Shown: positions 16,609 to 25,387 of the stretch, one piece after another
How the letters are laid out: every line of letters begins with the position of its first letter
How positions within the stretch are numbered: position 1 is the stretch's first letter
Assembly (NCBI GenBank): GCA_965220315.1
Contig: CBDCPP010000002.1
Location: 62,001 to 126,000 of the forward strand
DNA from: JAPOXK01 sp965220315
GTDB taxonomy: Bacteria; Chloroflexota; Dehalococcoidia; Bin125
DNA: 64,000 bases
Direction of reading: 5' to 3'
Position numbers and translations under genes: made by a program
The notes under the pieces: model-generated
Seen by the model: only the letters and a program-made list of their open reading frames with translations
Told to the model about the DNA's origin: nothing
Database searches by the model: none

Positions 16609-18071
16609 GCCAGCGGCTGCTTGGTTTCTCGTCGGTTCAGTGGGAGGTAAGCAGGACGGCAGTCGACGAGATCCAGCAGTTCATCGAGACCAACAAGGTG
16701 GAAATGGTGGACATCAAGTTCACCGATCTCCTGGGCACGTGGCAGCACCTTTCCCTGACACCACGCGAGCTGGGCGCGGCCTCGTTCCGGGAGGGGATCG
16801 GCTTTGACGGAAGCAGTATCCGCGGCTTCCAGGGGATCGAGCGGTCCGACATGGTACTGATTCCGGACGCCAGCACGGCCCTGATCGACCCCTTCATGAC
16901 GCGCCGCACGCTCCACCTGATCGCGGATGTCTACGATCCGGTGACACGGGAGCGCTACGGCAAGGATCCGCGGGGGGTCGCGGAGCGCGCGGAGGAGCAT
17001 CTGCGCAACAGCGGCATCGCCGACGTCTCCGGCTGGGGACCCGAGTGTGAGTTTTTCATCTTGGACGACGTGCGCTACGACTACGAGCGAGACCAGGCGT
17101 ACTTCTACCTCGACTCAGAGGAGGCCGCCTGGAACACCGGGAGAGACGAAAAGCCAAACCTGGCCTATAAGTCGGACCACCAGGAAGGGTACTTCCCAGT
17201 ACCGCCGCGGGACACGCTGCAGGACCTCCGCACCGAGATGGTGTTGACGATGGAGAGCCTGGGGATCGACACGGAAGTGCACCACCACGAGGTCGCGACG
17301 GCGGGGCAGTGCGAGATTGATCTGCGCTACGACACGCTGCGCGCGATGGCGGACAAGGTGCTTTGGTACAAGTACATCGTCCGCAACGTGGCGCGGCAGG
17401 CGGGCAAGACGGCCACGTTCATGCCCAAGCCGATCTTTGAAGACAACGGCAGCGGGATGCATGTGCACCAGTCGCTGTGGAAGAACGAGGCACCGCTCTT
17501 CTACGATCCGGAAGGGTACGCTGGGAGTTCGGAGATGGCGCGCCATTACATCGGCGGGCTGATCAAGCACGGCCCGGCGCTGATGGCCTTCTGCGCCCCC
17601 ACGACGAACAGCTACAAGCGCCTGGTACCCGGCTACGAAGCTCCAACCACTCTCGTATATAGCGCCCGGAACCGGAGCGCCGCGATCCGGATCCCGATGT
17701 ACTCGGAGTCGCCGAAGTCGAAGCGGTTGGAGTTCCGGTCACCGGACCCGACGGCGAATCCATACCTGGCGTTCAGCGCATTGTTGATGGCTGGCCTAGA
17801 CGGGATCCGAAACCAGATCGAGCCGGGCGATCCCGTGGACAATGTCGATCTGTTCGAGATCGACATGGCGGAGTCAGGGTACCCGCAGGTACCGAGCTCG
17901 CTGTCGGGGGCACTCGAAGCATTGGAGAACGACTACGCCTTCCTTTTGGAAGGGGATGTCTTCAACGAAGACTTGATTCAGACGTGGATCGGCTACAAGC
18001 GCACCGCAGAAGTGGACCCCATACGGATACGCCCGCACCCATACGAATTCCAGCTGTACTTCGACGCCTAA
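16584..18071 (+). CDS. glnA: Glutamine synthetase type I
   Basis: This enzyme makes glutamine from glutamate, ammonia and ATP. The 495-residue protein shows EMVDIKFTDLLG, the latch FDGSSIRGF, ECEFFI metal ligands, NGSGMHVHQSLW and the C-terminal HPYEFQLY. The adenylylation region has Phe424 (DLFEID) where adenylylated enzymes have Tyr (NLYDLP), so control by adenylylation is not expected. The first 24 residues are an extension not found in typical members and arise from a duplicated leader (see repeats); the ATG at 16584 is chosen because it has GGGAGGT 8 bases upstream. It lies 199 bases downstream of the GlnR-like gene and is followed by a terminator hairpin and a second glnA paralogue. Confidence 0.95.
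   Translation: MPIEDVVQRQRLLGFSSVQWEVSRTAVDEIQQFIETNKVEMVDIKFTDLLGTWQHLSLTPRELGAASFREGIGFDGSSIRGFQGIERSDMVLIPDASTALIDPFMTRRTLHLIADVYDPVTRERYGKDPRGVAERAEEHLRNSGIADVSGWGPECEFFILDDVRYDYERDQAYFYLDSEEAAWNTGRDEKPNLAYKSDHQEGYFPVPPRDTLQDLRTEMVLTMESLGIDTEVHHHEVATAGQCEIDLRYDTLRAMADKVLWYKYIVRNVARQAGKTATFMPKPIFEDNGSGMHVHQSLWKNEAPLFYDPEGYAGSSEMARHYIGGLIKHGPALMAFCAPTTNSYKRLVPGYEAPTTLVYSARNRSAAIRIPMYSESPKSKRLEFRSPDPTANPYLAFSALLMAGLDGIRNQIEPGDPVDNVDLFEIDMAESGYPQVPSSLSGALEALENDYAFLLEGDVFNEDLIQTWIGYKRTAEVDPIRIRPHPYEFQLYFDA
16634..16677 (+). repeat. Direct repeat copy B: fossil ribosome-binding site within glnA1
   Basis: GGTTCAGTGGGAGGTAAGCA and following bases match copy A with one single-base gap and a few substitutions. 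The codon in the place of the ATG is ACG (16656-16658), in frame with the upstream ATG. The protein after this point (AVDEIQQFIETNKVEMVD) is where a normal glutamine synthetase begins. Confidence 0.8.
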
Positions 18072-18092
18072 GGCGCCGTCAGCAGCAACCCG

Positions 18093-18121
18093 AACGGCCC
18101 AAGCTCATCACTTGGGCCGTT
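18093..18121 (+). terminator. Hairpin after glnA1
   Basis: A perfect 11-bp stem (AACGGCCCAAG / CTTGGGCCGTT) with a 7-base loop lies 21 bases after the glnA1 stop. It is followed by a pyrimidine-rich CCTTCTCT rather than a clean T-run, so it may be a partial terminator or attenuator between the two glutamine synthetase genes. Confidence 0.7.
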
Positions 18122-18149
18122 CCTTCTCTGCGAGGGGAAGGGAGCGGCG

Positions 18150-19478
18150 ATGGCACGTGAGACGACTACGTACGTCCTAGCAACCGCGCAAGAGCATGAT
18201 GTCCGCTTCATCCGTCTGTGGTTCACGGACATCTTGGGATCCTTGAAATCGTTCGCGATCACGGTGGATGAGCTGGAGACGGCACTTGATGATGGTGTCG
18301 CGTTCGATGGATCGTCGATCGAGGGGTTCGCCCGTAGCGACGAGTCGGACATGATCGCGCGTCCAGATCCCGGGACGTTCGTGGTGCTCCCGTGGCGCCC
18401 GCGCGAGGATCGAGTTGCGCGGATGATCTGCGATATCACTTGGCCAGACGGGCGCCCGTTCGAGGGCGACCCGCGCTATGTGCTGCGCCGAACTCTGAAG
18501 CGGGCAAGAGGGTTGGGCTACTCGTTCTACGTGGGTCCCGAGCTGGAGTACTTCTATTTCCGGGGGGCCACTGACCCAGAGCCACTGGACGCTGGAGGCT
18601 ACTTCGATCTGACACCACTCGACGCGGCCAGTGACCTCCGTCGCGAGACGGTGTTGACGCTGGAGGAAATGGGGATTTCGGTCGCGTCCAGCCATCACGA
18701 GGTGGCGCCGAGTCAGCACGAGATCGGGCTGCGCCACACGGATGCGCTCACGATGGCCGACAACACGATGACGTACCGGCTGGTGGTGAAGGAGATCGCG
18801 CTCAAGCACGACGTGTACGCGTCGTTCATGCCGAAACCGTTGCCGAACGTGAACGGGAGCGGGATGCACGCGCACCAGTCGCTTTTCCACGGCGAGACAA
18901 ATGCCTTCTTCGACGAAGACGGCCCGGCTCACCTCTCACAGGTGGCGCAGCAGTACATCGCGGGACTACTGCATCACGCGCCGGAGCTGACGTTGATCTG
19001 CAACCAGTGGGTGAATAGCTACAAGCGGCTGCGTCCGGGGTTTGAAGCACCCGCGTATCTGACATGGGCGCGGCGGAATCACAGCGACCTGATTCGCATT
19101 CCAGAAGCCGCGCCAGGCCGACCCCAGGCGGCTCGCATTGAGTATCGAGCGGCGGACCCGGCTTGTAATCCGTACTTCGCGTTCAGTGCGTTGCTAGCGG
19201 CGGGTCTGGAGGGGATCCGGCAGGAATATCCACTGCCGCCTGAGACCGTGGACGATGTGTCGCTGCTCAGCGAGGAGGAGCGTCGCGCTGGCAATGTCGA
19301 GCGTCTGCCGGGCACGATGGGTGAAGCGATCGAGCTATTTGCACAGAGCGAGCTGATGCGTGCCACGCTGGGCACGCACGTGTTCGAGAGCTTCTTGCGC
19401 AACAAGCAAATCGAGTGGGACGCGTACCTAGCGCACGTTACAGATTTTGAACGGGAACGGTATCTGCCGGTGCTCTAG
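18150..19478 (+). CDS. Second glutamine synthetase (type I, shorter form)
   Basis: This 442-residue glutamine synthetase paralogue has FDGSSIEGFAR, PELEYFYF, SSHHEVAPSQHEIGLRH, NGSGMHAHQSLF and the WVNSYKRLRPGFEAP segment. The C-terminus DFERERYLPVL resembles the I-alpha (Bacillus/archaeal-type) enzymes, which lack the adenylylation region entirely. All catalytic segments appear intact, so it is probably active. It starts 78 bases after glnA1 beyond a hairpin. Its stop overlaps the convergent nuoN stop by 4 bases. It could be a glutamine synthetase proper or a GlnA4-like gamma-glutamyl-amine ligase; the preserved ammonia-site region favours the former. Confidence 0.92.
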   Translation: MARETTTYVLATAQEHDVRFIRLWFTDILGSLKSFAITVDELETALDDGVAFDGSSIEGFARSDESDMIARPDPGTFVVLPWRPREDRVARMICDITWPDGRPFEGDPRYVLRRTLKRARGLGYSFYVGPELEYFYFRGATDPEPLDAGGYFDLTPLDAASDLRRETVLTLEEMGISVASSHHEVAPSQHEIGLRHTDALTMADNTMTYRLVVKEIALKHDVYASFMPKPLPNVNGSGMHAHQSLFHGETNAFFDEDGPAHLSQVAQQYIAGLLHHAPELTLICNQWVNSYKRLRPGFEAPAYLTWARRNHSDLIRIPEAAPGRPQAARIEYRAADPACNPYFAFSALLAAGLEGIRQEYPLPPETVDDVSLLSEEERRAGNVERLPGTMGEAIELFAQSELMRATLGTHVFESFLRNKQIEWDAYLAHVTDFERERYLPVL

Positions 19479-21010
19479 GCGCCTGGGAAGAGCATCGCGG
19501 TGGAGTGTTCGATCGCCTTGAAGAGTGGGGTGGGGTAGAGGCCAATAAAGAAGATGGCGGCGGTGAGCACGGCAATCGCACCCGTCATAGGCACAGGTAC
19601 ATGCAAACGGCTCGTCGCAGCGGCGGCAGGTTTGTACAGATAGATCTGCTTGATCACCATCAGGTAGTAGTAGAGCGAAACGAAAGAGGCGGTGACGCCC
19701 ATGGCGGCGAGCCAGAGGAAGCCGCTGTCGGCAGCGGCCTGGAAAAGGAAAAATTTGGTCACGAAGCCAGCGAAGAGTGGCATCCCGGCTAGGGAGAACA
19801 GGCCGGCGGAGATGGTGAAAGCAAGGAAGGGCTGCCGCTCTGCCAGTCCGCGCAGGTCGGCGATGTCATCGCGGCTAGTGCGGTTGTAGAAGGCGATCAG
19901 AGCGGCGAAGACGGCGATGTTTGTGGCAACGTAGCCCACGAGGTGCAACACGAGTGCGCTGGCGGCATCGTGGGAGCCGGCGAGGGTATCGGCATGCAAG
20001 GCCACGATGCCAACCAGCAAGTATCCGACTTGGGCGATCGATGAGTAGGCCAGCAGCCGCTTCATGTTGGTCTGCTGTAGCGCCATGAGGTTGCCAACGA
20101 TCATCGTCCCTGCAGCAATGATGGCGACGAGCCAGACCCACTCGGCGCTGGCCGGCATGAAGGCCTCGGCGAAGAGTCGGAGGAAGAGAGCGAAGGCAGC
20201 GGCCTTGCCGCCCGCACTAAGGAAGGCGGTGATGGGCAGCGGCGCGCCTTGGTAGGCATCCGGGGTCCACTGGTGAAAGGGAACCGCCGAGACTTTGAAG
20301 CCGAGCCCAGCGACGACCAACACCAGACCAATGATGAGCCCAGGCCGGACGTCTGCCGCCGCAGGGAGAGCGGGGTCGGGTATCGCAGCGCTGAAATTGC
20401 CGAGCTGCGTTGCGATATTGCGCGTGGTCTCCAAACCGTCTGGGTCGATGGGACCGTAGACAGTGGTGCCGGTCACTCCATAGATCATGCTGAGGCCGTA
20501 GAGGAAGAGCGCCGACGAGAAGGCGCCGAGCAGCATGTATTTCAGGGAGGCTTCGTTGGAGAACGGGTTGAGCTTATTGAAACCGACGAGGATGTAGAGA
20601 CTGAAGGAGAGGAGCTCCAGCGAGATATAGGCGGTGATCAGCTCGCGGGAGCCCGCCATGAGCATCATGCCCAGCGTGGCGAAGAGGATAAGGCCGTAGT
20701 ATTCGCCGTGGTTCTTGAGGCGGTCGGCGGCGAACTGCATGCTGGCGAGGATGGTGAAGAAGGCAATACCCAGGAAGAAGATGCGGAAGAGGACGGTGTA
20801 GTTATCGACGGCGATGATATTGGCGAAATCATCGTTCACGTTGATGTAGAAGACAGCGGTGAGCACGAGGAGGACGAGGACCGCAGCAGCAGCGGCGTAG
20901 CCGAGGAACTCTTGGCGCAGCCGAGGGAAGCAGACGGCCACGGCCACGAGAAGCGTGGCGAGGCCCGCCATCACGAACTCCGGTACGACTAGTTCGTATT
21001 CAAAGTCCAT
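19475..21010 (-). CDS. nuoN: NADH-quinone oxidoreductase subunit N
   Basis: This is an antiporter-like membrane subunit of complex I involved in proton pumping. The 511-residue protein has about 14 hydrophobic segments and core motifs SLELLSFSLYILVGFNK (with the key Glu), LKYMLLGAFSSALFLYGLS, FKVSAVPFHQWTPDAYQGAP and LLAYSSIAQVGYLLVG. It is the last gene of the operon, one base after the nuoM stop, and its stop overlaps that of the convergent glutamine synthetase gene. Confidence 0.96.
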   Translation of the reverse strand: MDFEYELVVPEFVMAGLATLLVAVAVCFPRLRQEFLGYAAAAAVLVLLVLTAVFYINVNDDFANIIAVDNYTVLFRIFFLGIAFFTILASMQFAADRLKNHGEYYGLILFATLGMMLMAGSRELITAYISLELLSFSLYILVGFNKLNPFSNEASLKYMLLGAFSSALFLYGLSMIYGVTGTTVYGPIDPDGLETTRNIATQLGNFSAAIPDPALPAAADVRPGLIIGLVLVVAGLGFKVSAVPFHQWTPDAYQGAPLPITAFLSAGGKAAAFALFLRLFAEAFMPASAEWVWLVAIIAAGTMIVGNLMALQQTNMKRLLAYSSIAQVGYLLVGIVALHADTLAGSHDAASALVLHLVGYVATNIAVFAALIAFYNRTSRDDIADLRGLAERQPFLAFTISAGLFSLAGMPLFAGFVTKFFLFQAAADSGFLWLAAMGVTASFVSLYYYLMVIKQIYLYKPAAAATSRLHVPVPMTGAIAVLTAAIFFIGLYPTPLFKAIEHSTAMLFPGA

Positions 21011-21011
21011 A

Positions 21012-22532
21012 TCAGTCGATGATTCCCGGGAGAGTATCGGCAGGGTTGCCGATCTGCTCCACTTGCGGCAGCTCGTTCACGGAGACGGAAATACGGTCGA
21101 CAAAGGGTGCGGGCCAGACACCCATGGCGACGATGCCAGCAATCAGGGTAGCGCCGGCCAGTGCCTCATAGGGCCGAAGGTCACGCAGGTTTTCCCATTT
21201 GGCGTTAAAGGGACCCAGAGCTACGCGGCCCATCAGCCGAAGGATGTAGACGGCGGTTACGGCGGCGGAAAGAACGCCGATGGCGGCGAAGAGTGGGAAG
21301 GCGTCGAAAGCGCCGACGAAAATATGAAACTCAGCAACGAAGCCACTGAGACCCGGTAAGCCGAGCGAGGCCAAACCCGCGATTCCAAAGAAGATCACGA
21401 AAAGCGGCATTTTGCGGATGATGCCGCCGAAGGCGTGAATGTCGCGGGTGTGGGCCTGATCGTAAACGGCGCCCACCATAGCGAAGAAGAGCGCCGTCAT
21501 GACGCCGTGGCTGAACATTTGGAGAACAGCGCCGTTTAACCCGATGGTGTTCATAGTACCGAGGCCCATGAGTACGAAGCCCATGTGGCTGACCGAGGAG
21601 TAGCCGATCACGAACTTGAGATCGGTTTGGTGAAGGGCGGAGAAGGCGCCGTAGATAGCGGCGATAGCGCCGAGGACGAGCAGCACTGGCATCCAGAATT
21701 CCGTACCGGCGGGAAGAAGCTCGATGCCGAGGCGGATGATGCCAAAAGCGCCGAGCTTCATCAGTACGCCCGCGTGCAGCATCGAAACGGCCGTGGGGGC
21801 AGCGACATGGCCGTCGGGCGACCAAGTGTGGAACGGCCAGAGACCAGCGAGGACGCCGCAGCCGATCATGAAGAAGGGGAAGAAGGTTTTGGAGAAGCCG
21901 GAATCGAACTGGACCTGTCCGAGAGCCGGGAGATCGAAGGTGCCGAGGCCGGCCTCAATGAAGACGGCGAAGATGCCGATGAAGATCAAGACGGAGCCGC
22001 CGACGAGCACCATCATCAGCTTCATGGCACCGTACTCTTTGTTCGTGCTGCCCCAGATGACGATCAGGAGATACATGGGCAGGACGGCCATCTCGTAGGC
22101 GAAAAACCAGAAGAAGAGGTCTTGGGCGATGTAGACGCCGAAAACGCCGGCGACGAGGACGAGGAAAAGGACGAAGAAATGCTTGTTGCGGTAGTCGATC
22201 TTCCAAGAAACGAGCGCGCCCGTGAAAGCGACGATGCCGTTGAGGAGGACGAGGGGAGCGGCAATGCCGTCGATAGCGAGGTGGAGGGTGATCCCGTTTT
22301 CTCGAAGGAAGGCAACGTTCTCGAGCCAGACGTAGCGTAGGTCGAACTGGAGCCCGCCCTCTTTGTAGTCGTAGAGAGCGAAGATGTAGATAGAGTCGAT
22401 GAAGGTGGCGAGCATCGCGAGGAGAGCGATGGCGCGGACGGCGTTTTGATACCGCGACGGCAGCAGCATGATGGCAAGCGCGGCACCAGCTGGGATCAGC
22501 AGTAGGAGGAGAAGGGTTTCGCCCGCGTCCAC
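21012..22532 (-). CDS. nuoM: NADH-quinone oxidoreductase subunit M
   Basis: This is the second antiporter-like subunit of the complex I membrane arm, 506 residues. Signature segments include FFWFFAYEMAVLPMYLLI (conserved Glu), GLWPFHTWSPDGHVAAPTAV, LKFVIGYSSVSHMGFVLMGL and SHGVMTALFFAMVG. The GTG start has a strong AGGAGGAACA in front. It is 57 bases downstream of nuoL. Confidence 0.96.
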   Translation of the reverse strand: MDAGETLLLLLLIPAGAALAIMLLPSRYQNAVRAIALLAMLATFIDSIYIFALYDYKEGGLQFDLRYVWLENVAFLRENGITLHLAIDGIAAPLVLLNGIVAFTGALVSWKIDYRNKHFFVLFLVLVAGVFGVYIAQDLFFWFFAYEMAVLPMYLLIVIWGSTNKEYGAMKLMMVLVGGSVLIFIGIFAVFIEAGLGTFDLPALGQVQFDSGFSKTFFPFFMIGCGVLAGLWPFHTWSPDGHVAAPTAVSMLHAGVLMKLGAFGIIRLGIELLPAGTEFWMPVLLVLGAIAAIYGAFSALHQTDLKFVIGYSSVSHMGFVLMGLGTMNTIGLNGAVLQMFSHGVMTALFFAMVGAVYDQAHTRDIHAFGGIIRKMPLFVIFFGIAGLASLGLPGLSGFVAEFHIFVGAFDAFPLFAAIGVLSAAVTAVYILRLMGRVALGPFNAKWENLRDLRPYEALAGATLIAGIVAMGVWPAPFVDRISVSVNELPQVEQIGNPADTLPGIID

Positions 22533-22589
22533 TGTTCCTCCTATTGTGTTGCCGCGCCGCGCCGCTGCGGCCAGCGACTTACTGACTTG

Positions 22590-24521
22590 CTAGAGCCGGA
22601 CTAGGAATCCCAAGGCACCAGCGGCGGCGATGCCCAGCACCATGAAGAGCGCGTAGTCAGGGATGCGGCCGGTCACGTGGTATCGCATCCAGGAAGCCCC
22701 ATAACGCGTGAGGTCAGCGGGGCCGTTGATGCCGGTGTCGTTAACGACCACGCGGTCGAAGATGGCGACGGCGCGGCCAGCAGGGAGAACAACGCGATCG
22801 ATGGCGGCCTGATAGAGATCGTCCATATAGAACTTGTTCTGCACGAGTGCGGTCACGCGGGGGGCAAAGGCCGCGAGGCGCTGCGCTCGCTCGGCCTTGC
22901 CCCAGAACAGCCAGAAAGCAGCGCCGATGCCGGCCAGGGAGGCGACGCCAGTAGCAGCGGCGATCGTGTCATTGAAGTGGAACGCTTCAGGCAACGGGAA
23001 GTAGACGTAGTTGTTAATGCCGCCGGGGAATCCAAGGGCGCGGCCGACTTGATCGAAAGCAAAAAAGCCCACGAGAAGTGTCAATGCTGCGAGGATCACG
23101 AGCGGTGCCACCATCAGGAGCGGCGCTTCCCGCGCGCGCCGGATCATGGCGAGATCCTTGGGCGAGCCGAGGAAGGTGATGATCACGAGCCGGGCCATGT
23201 AAAGCGCGGAGAGGAAAGCGGCAAGACCCATCAAGATGAGGACCACATCACTCTGGTGGGCATTCACAACCACGAAGATCTCATCCTTCGAGAAGAAGCC
23301 GGCTAAGGGTGGAATGCCTGCCAGCGCAAGCGCGCCGATGGCAAAGGTGAGGGTAGTGACTGGCATGCGCCACCAGAGGCCGCCGAGTTGGCGTGCGTCC
23401 TGCTCTTCTGTCATGTGGATCACGGAGCCGGATCCGAGGAAGAGGAGCGCCTTGAAGAAGGCGTGGGTGAGGAGATGGAAGATCGCCACTCCCACTGCAC
23501 CGGCGCCGAGCGCCACGAACATGAAGCCGAGTTGGCTCACAGTGGAATAGGCGAGCACACGCTTGATATCAGTCTGGACGAGGGCGAGGACGCCTGCGAA
23601 CAGCGCAGTGGTCAGACCGACGGCGGTCACGACCTGTAGGGCCCCGGGCGTAACATCGAACAGGGGAAGGAGCCGGGCGACGAGATACACGCCCGCGACC
23701 ACCATGGTGGCCGCATGGATGAGAGCACTGACGGGTGTAGGGCCTTCCATGGCGTCCGGGAGCCACACGTGGAAGGGAAATTGGGCGCTCTTGCCCATGG
23801 CACCGAGGAAGACCATCAAGGTTGCCAAGGTGAGATAGCCATCGCTCATGACGGGGGCAAGGTCGTTTGTGCGACCGGCCTGAGCGGCGGCGATGACGTC
23901 GCTAATTTGGAAGCTACCGGTGGCGCGCCAAAAGAGAATGATGCCAATGAGGAGTCCGACATCGCCGAGGCGGGTCGTGACAAAGGCTTTCTTGGCTGCC
24001 TCCACTGCCGATCGCTTCTCGTAGTAGAAACCGATCAGGAGGAAGGAACAGAGTCCGACACCCTCCCAAGCGACGTAGAGGAGCAGGAAGTTGTCCGCGA
24101 GGACCAAAGCGAGCATCGCAGCGACGAAGAGGGAGTGGGCTGCGAAGTACCACCAGTAGCGCGGTTCCGGCTTGCCGTGGTGCCGCATGTAGGCAACCGA
24201 GTAGATCTGCACGAGAAGCGCGACCAGCGTGACGACGCCGAGCATGACAAGGGCAATCGAGTCCACGGTGAAACCGATGCGCAGCATGAAGCCCTCGAAC
24301 TGCAACCAGTCGAAGCCGACGTTGGAGAGGCCGCCCAAGCCTGCATGGATTGAGTCGAGGTGAGCTTCCAGTACGAAGAAGAAGAGAACGAAGCTGCTGG
24401 CGATGGCGGTAATGGAGAGCCAGTCGCCGCCGCGGGGAAGCCTGTTTCCCAGCGCAAAGAGCAAGATGAAGGCACAGGCGGGGATCGCGGGGATGATCCA
24501 GGCGTGGTCAAGCCAGTACAT
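22590..24521 (-). CDS. nuoL: NADH-quinone oxidoreductase subunit L
   Basis: This is the largest antiporter-like subunit, 643 residues, with the long lateral helix expected at its C-terminus. Visible hallmarks are LLYVAWEGVGLCSFLLIGFY (conserved Glu), FPFHVWLPDAMEGPTPVSA, LIHAATMVVAGVYLVARL, KRVLAYSTVSQLGFMFVALG and THAFFKALLFLGSGSVIH. It follows nuoK by 35 bases and precedes nuoM. Confidence 0.97.
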   Translation of the reverse strand: MYWLDHAWIIPAIPACAFILLFALGNRLPRGGDWLSITAIASSFVLFFFVLEAHLDSIHAGLGGLSNVGFDWLQFEGFMLRIGFTVDSIALVMLGVVTLVALLVQIYSVAYMRHHGKPEPRYWWYFAAHSLFVAAMLALVLADNFLLLYVAWEGVGLCSFLLIGFYYEKRSAVEAAKKAFVTTRLGDVGLLIGIILFWRATGSFQISDVIAAAQAGRTNDLAPVMSDGYLTLATLMVFLGAMGKSAQFPFHVWLPDAMEGPTPVSALIHAATMVVAGVYLVARLLPLFDVTPGALQVVTAVGLTTALFAGVLALVQTDIKRVLAYSTVSQLGFMFVALGAGAVGVAIFHLLTHAFFKALLFLGSGSVIHMTEEQDARQLGGLWWRMPVTTLTFAIGALALAGIPPLAGFFSKDEIFVVVNAHQSDVVLILMGLAAFLSALYMARLVIITFLGSPKDLAMIRRAREAPLLMVAPLVILAALTLLVGFFAFDQVGRALGFPGGINNYVYFPLPEAFHFNDTIAAATGVASLAGIGAAFWLFWGKAERAQRLAAFAPRVTALVQNKFYMDDLYQAAIDRVVLPAGRAVAIFDRVVVNDTGINGPADLTRYGASWMRYHVTGRIPDYALFMVLGIAAAGALGFLVRL

Positions 24522-24556
24522 CTAGGCGCTTGCCCCACATTGGCGCTGCCGCGTGC

Positions 24557-24874
24557 CTACCATTTGAGCAGGTTCACTTCGTCGACGTTGGCGGTGGCGC
24601 GGTTGCGGAAAAGGCGAACGATGATGCCAAGCGCCAGAGCAACTTCCGCAGCAGCCACCACCACTATGAAGAACGCGAAAATGACGCCAGTGAACATGTT
24701 ATCGAAAGCGACGCGACCGTAGATCGCAAAAGCCACCATGTTGATGCTAACTGCATTCAGCATGAGTTCGACGGACATCAGGATGTTCACAGCGTTGCGA
24801 CGGGTGAGCACGCCATAGACGCCGATCGAGAAGAGGATGGCGCTCACTACGAGGACATGCTCAAGAGGCGGCAT
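24557..24874 (-). CDS. nuoK: NADH-quinone oxidoreductase subunit K
   Basis: This small membrane subunit (105 residues, three helices) contributes to the proton path near the quinone-coupling module. Its helices carry SIGVYGVLTRRNAVNILMSV with ELMLNAVSINMVAF (conserved Glu), and VIFAFFIVVVAAAEVALALG (second conserved Glu). Its ATG shares one base with the nuoJ stop (TAATG), so the pair is translationally coupled. Confidence 0.96.
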   Translation of the reverse strand: MPPLEHVLVVSAILFSIGVYGVLTRRNAVNILMSVELMLNAVSINMVAFAIYGRVAFDNMFTGVIFAFFIVVVAAAEVALALGIIVRLFRNRATANVDEVNLLKW

Positions 24875-25377
24875 TACTGCTCTCCTTGGTCAGGTTGGGA
24901 GAGGAGAATGGCACCGGCCATAGCGATTACTAAGACCACGGAGATCACTTCGAAGGGCACGGCCCAGGCGCTGAAGAGAACATCGCCGATCTCCTGGAAG
25001 GGGATCGGCTCAATGTCGTCAGGGTTGGAAGTGGCCCACTCCGAGGCGACGATCCCACCCACGAAGGCCGCCAGCAAGCCGGCGGCGACGGTGAAGGCGA
25101 ACGGGCGGTTCTTGCCAAAGAGGGCCTGAGGTCGCTCCCTAGCGCGCGTCAGCATGAGCGCAAAGAGCACCAACATGATCACGGCGCCGCCGTAGACGAC
25201 CAGCTGGGCGAGCGCCAGGAACTCGACCGTCAAGATCACGTAGACGCCTGCGACGGCACCGAGAGCGAGAATGAGCGCCAGCGCGGAGTGGACAATGTTA
25301 CGGGCGAGAACCACACCGAGCCCGCTAACGATCATGACGAAGGCAATGCAATAGAAGACGATTTCAGTTGCGCTCAC
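24874..25377 (-). CDS. nuoJ: NADH-quinone oxidoreductase subunit J
   Basis: This membrane subunit of 167 residues has five hydrophobic segments. Family features are the N-terminal ARNIVHSALALILALGAVAG and the conserved EFLALAQLVVYGGAVIMLVLF pi-bulge helix. It begins only 10 bases after the nuoH stop, leaving no room for nuoI, which normally sits between these two genes. Confidence 0.96.
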   Translation of the reverse strand: MSATEIVFYCIAFVMIVSGLGVVLARNIVHSALALILALGAVAGVYVILTVEFLALAQLVVYGGAVIMLVLFALMLTRARERPQALFGKNRPFAFTVAAGLLAAFVGGIVASEWATSNPDDIEPIPFQEIGDVLFSAWAVPFEVISVVLVIAMAGAILLSQPDQGEQ

Positions 25378-25387
25378 GCAGCGCTCC

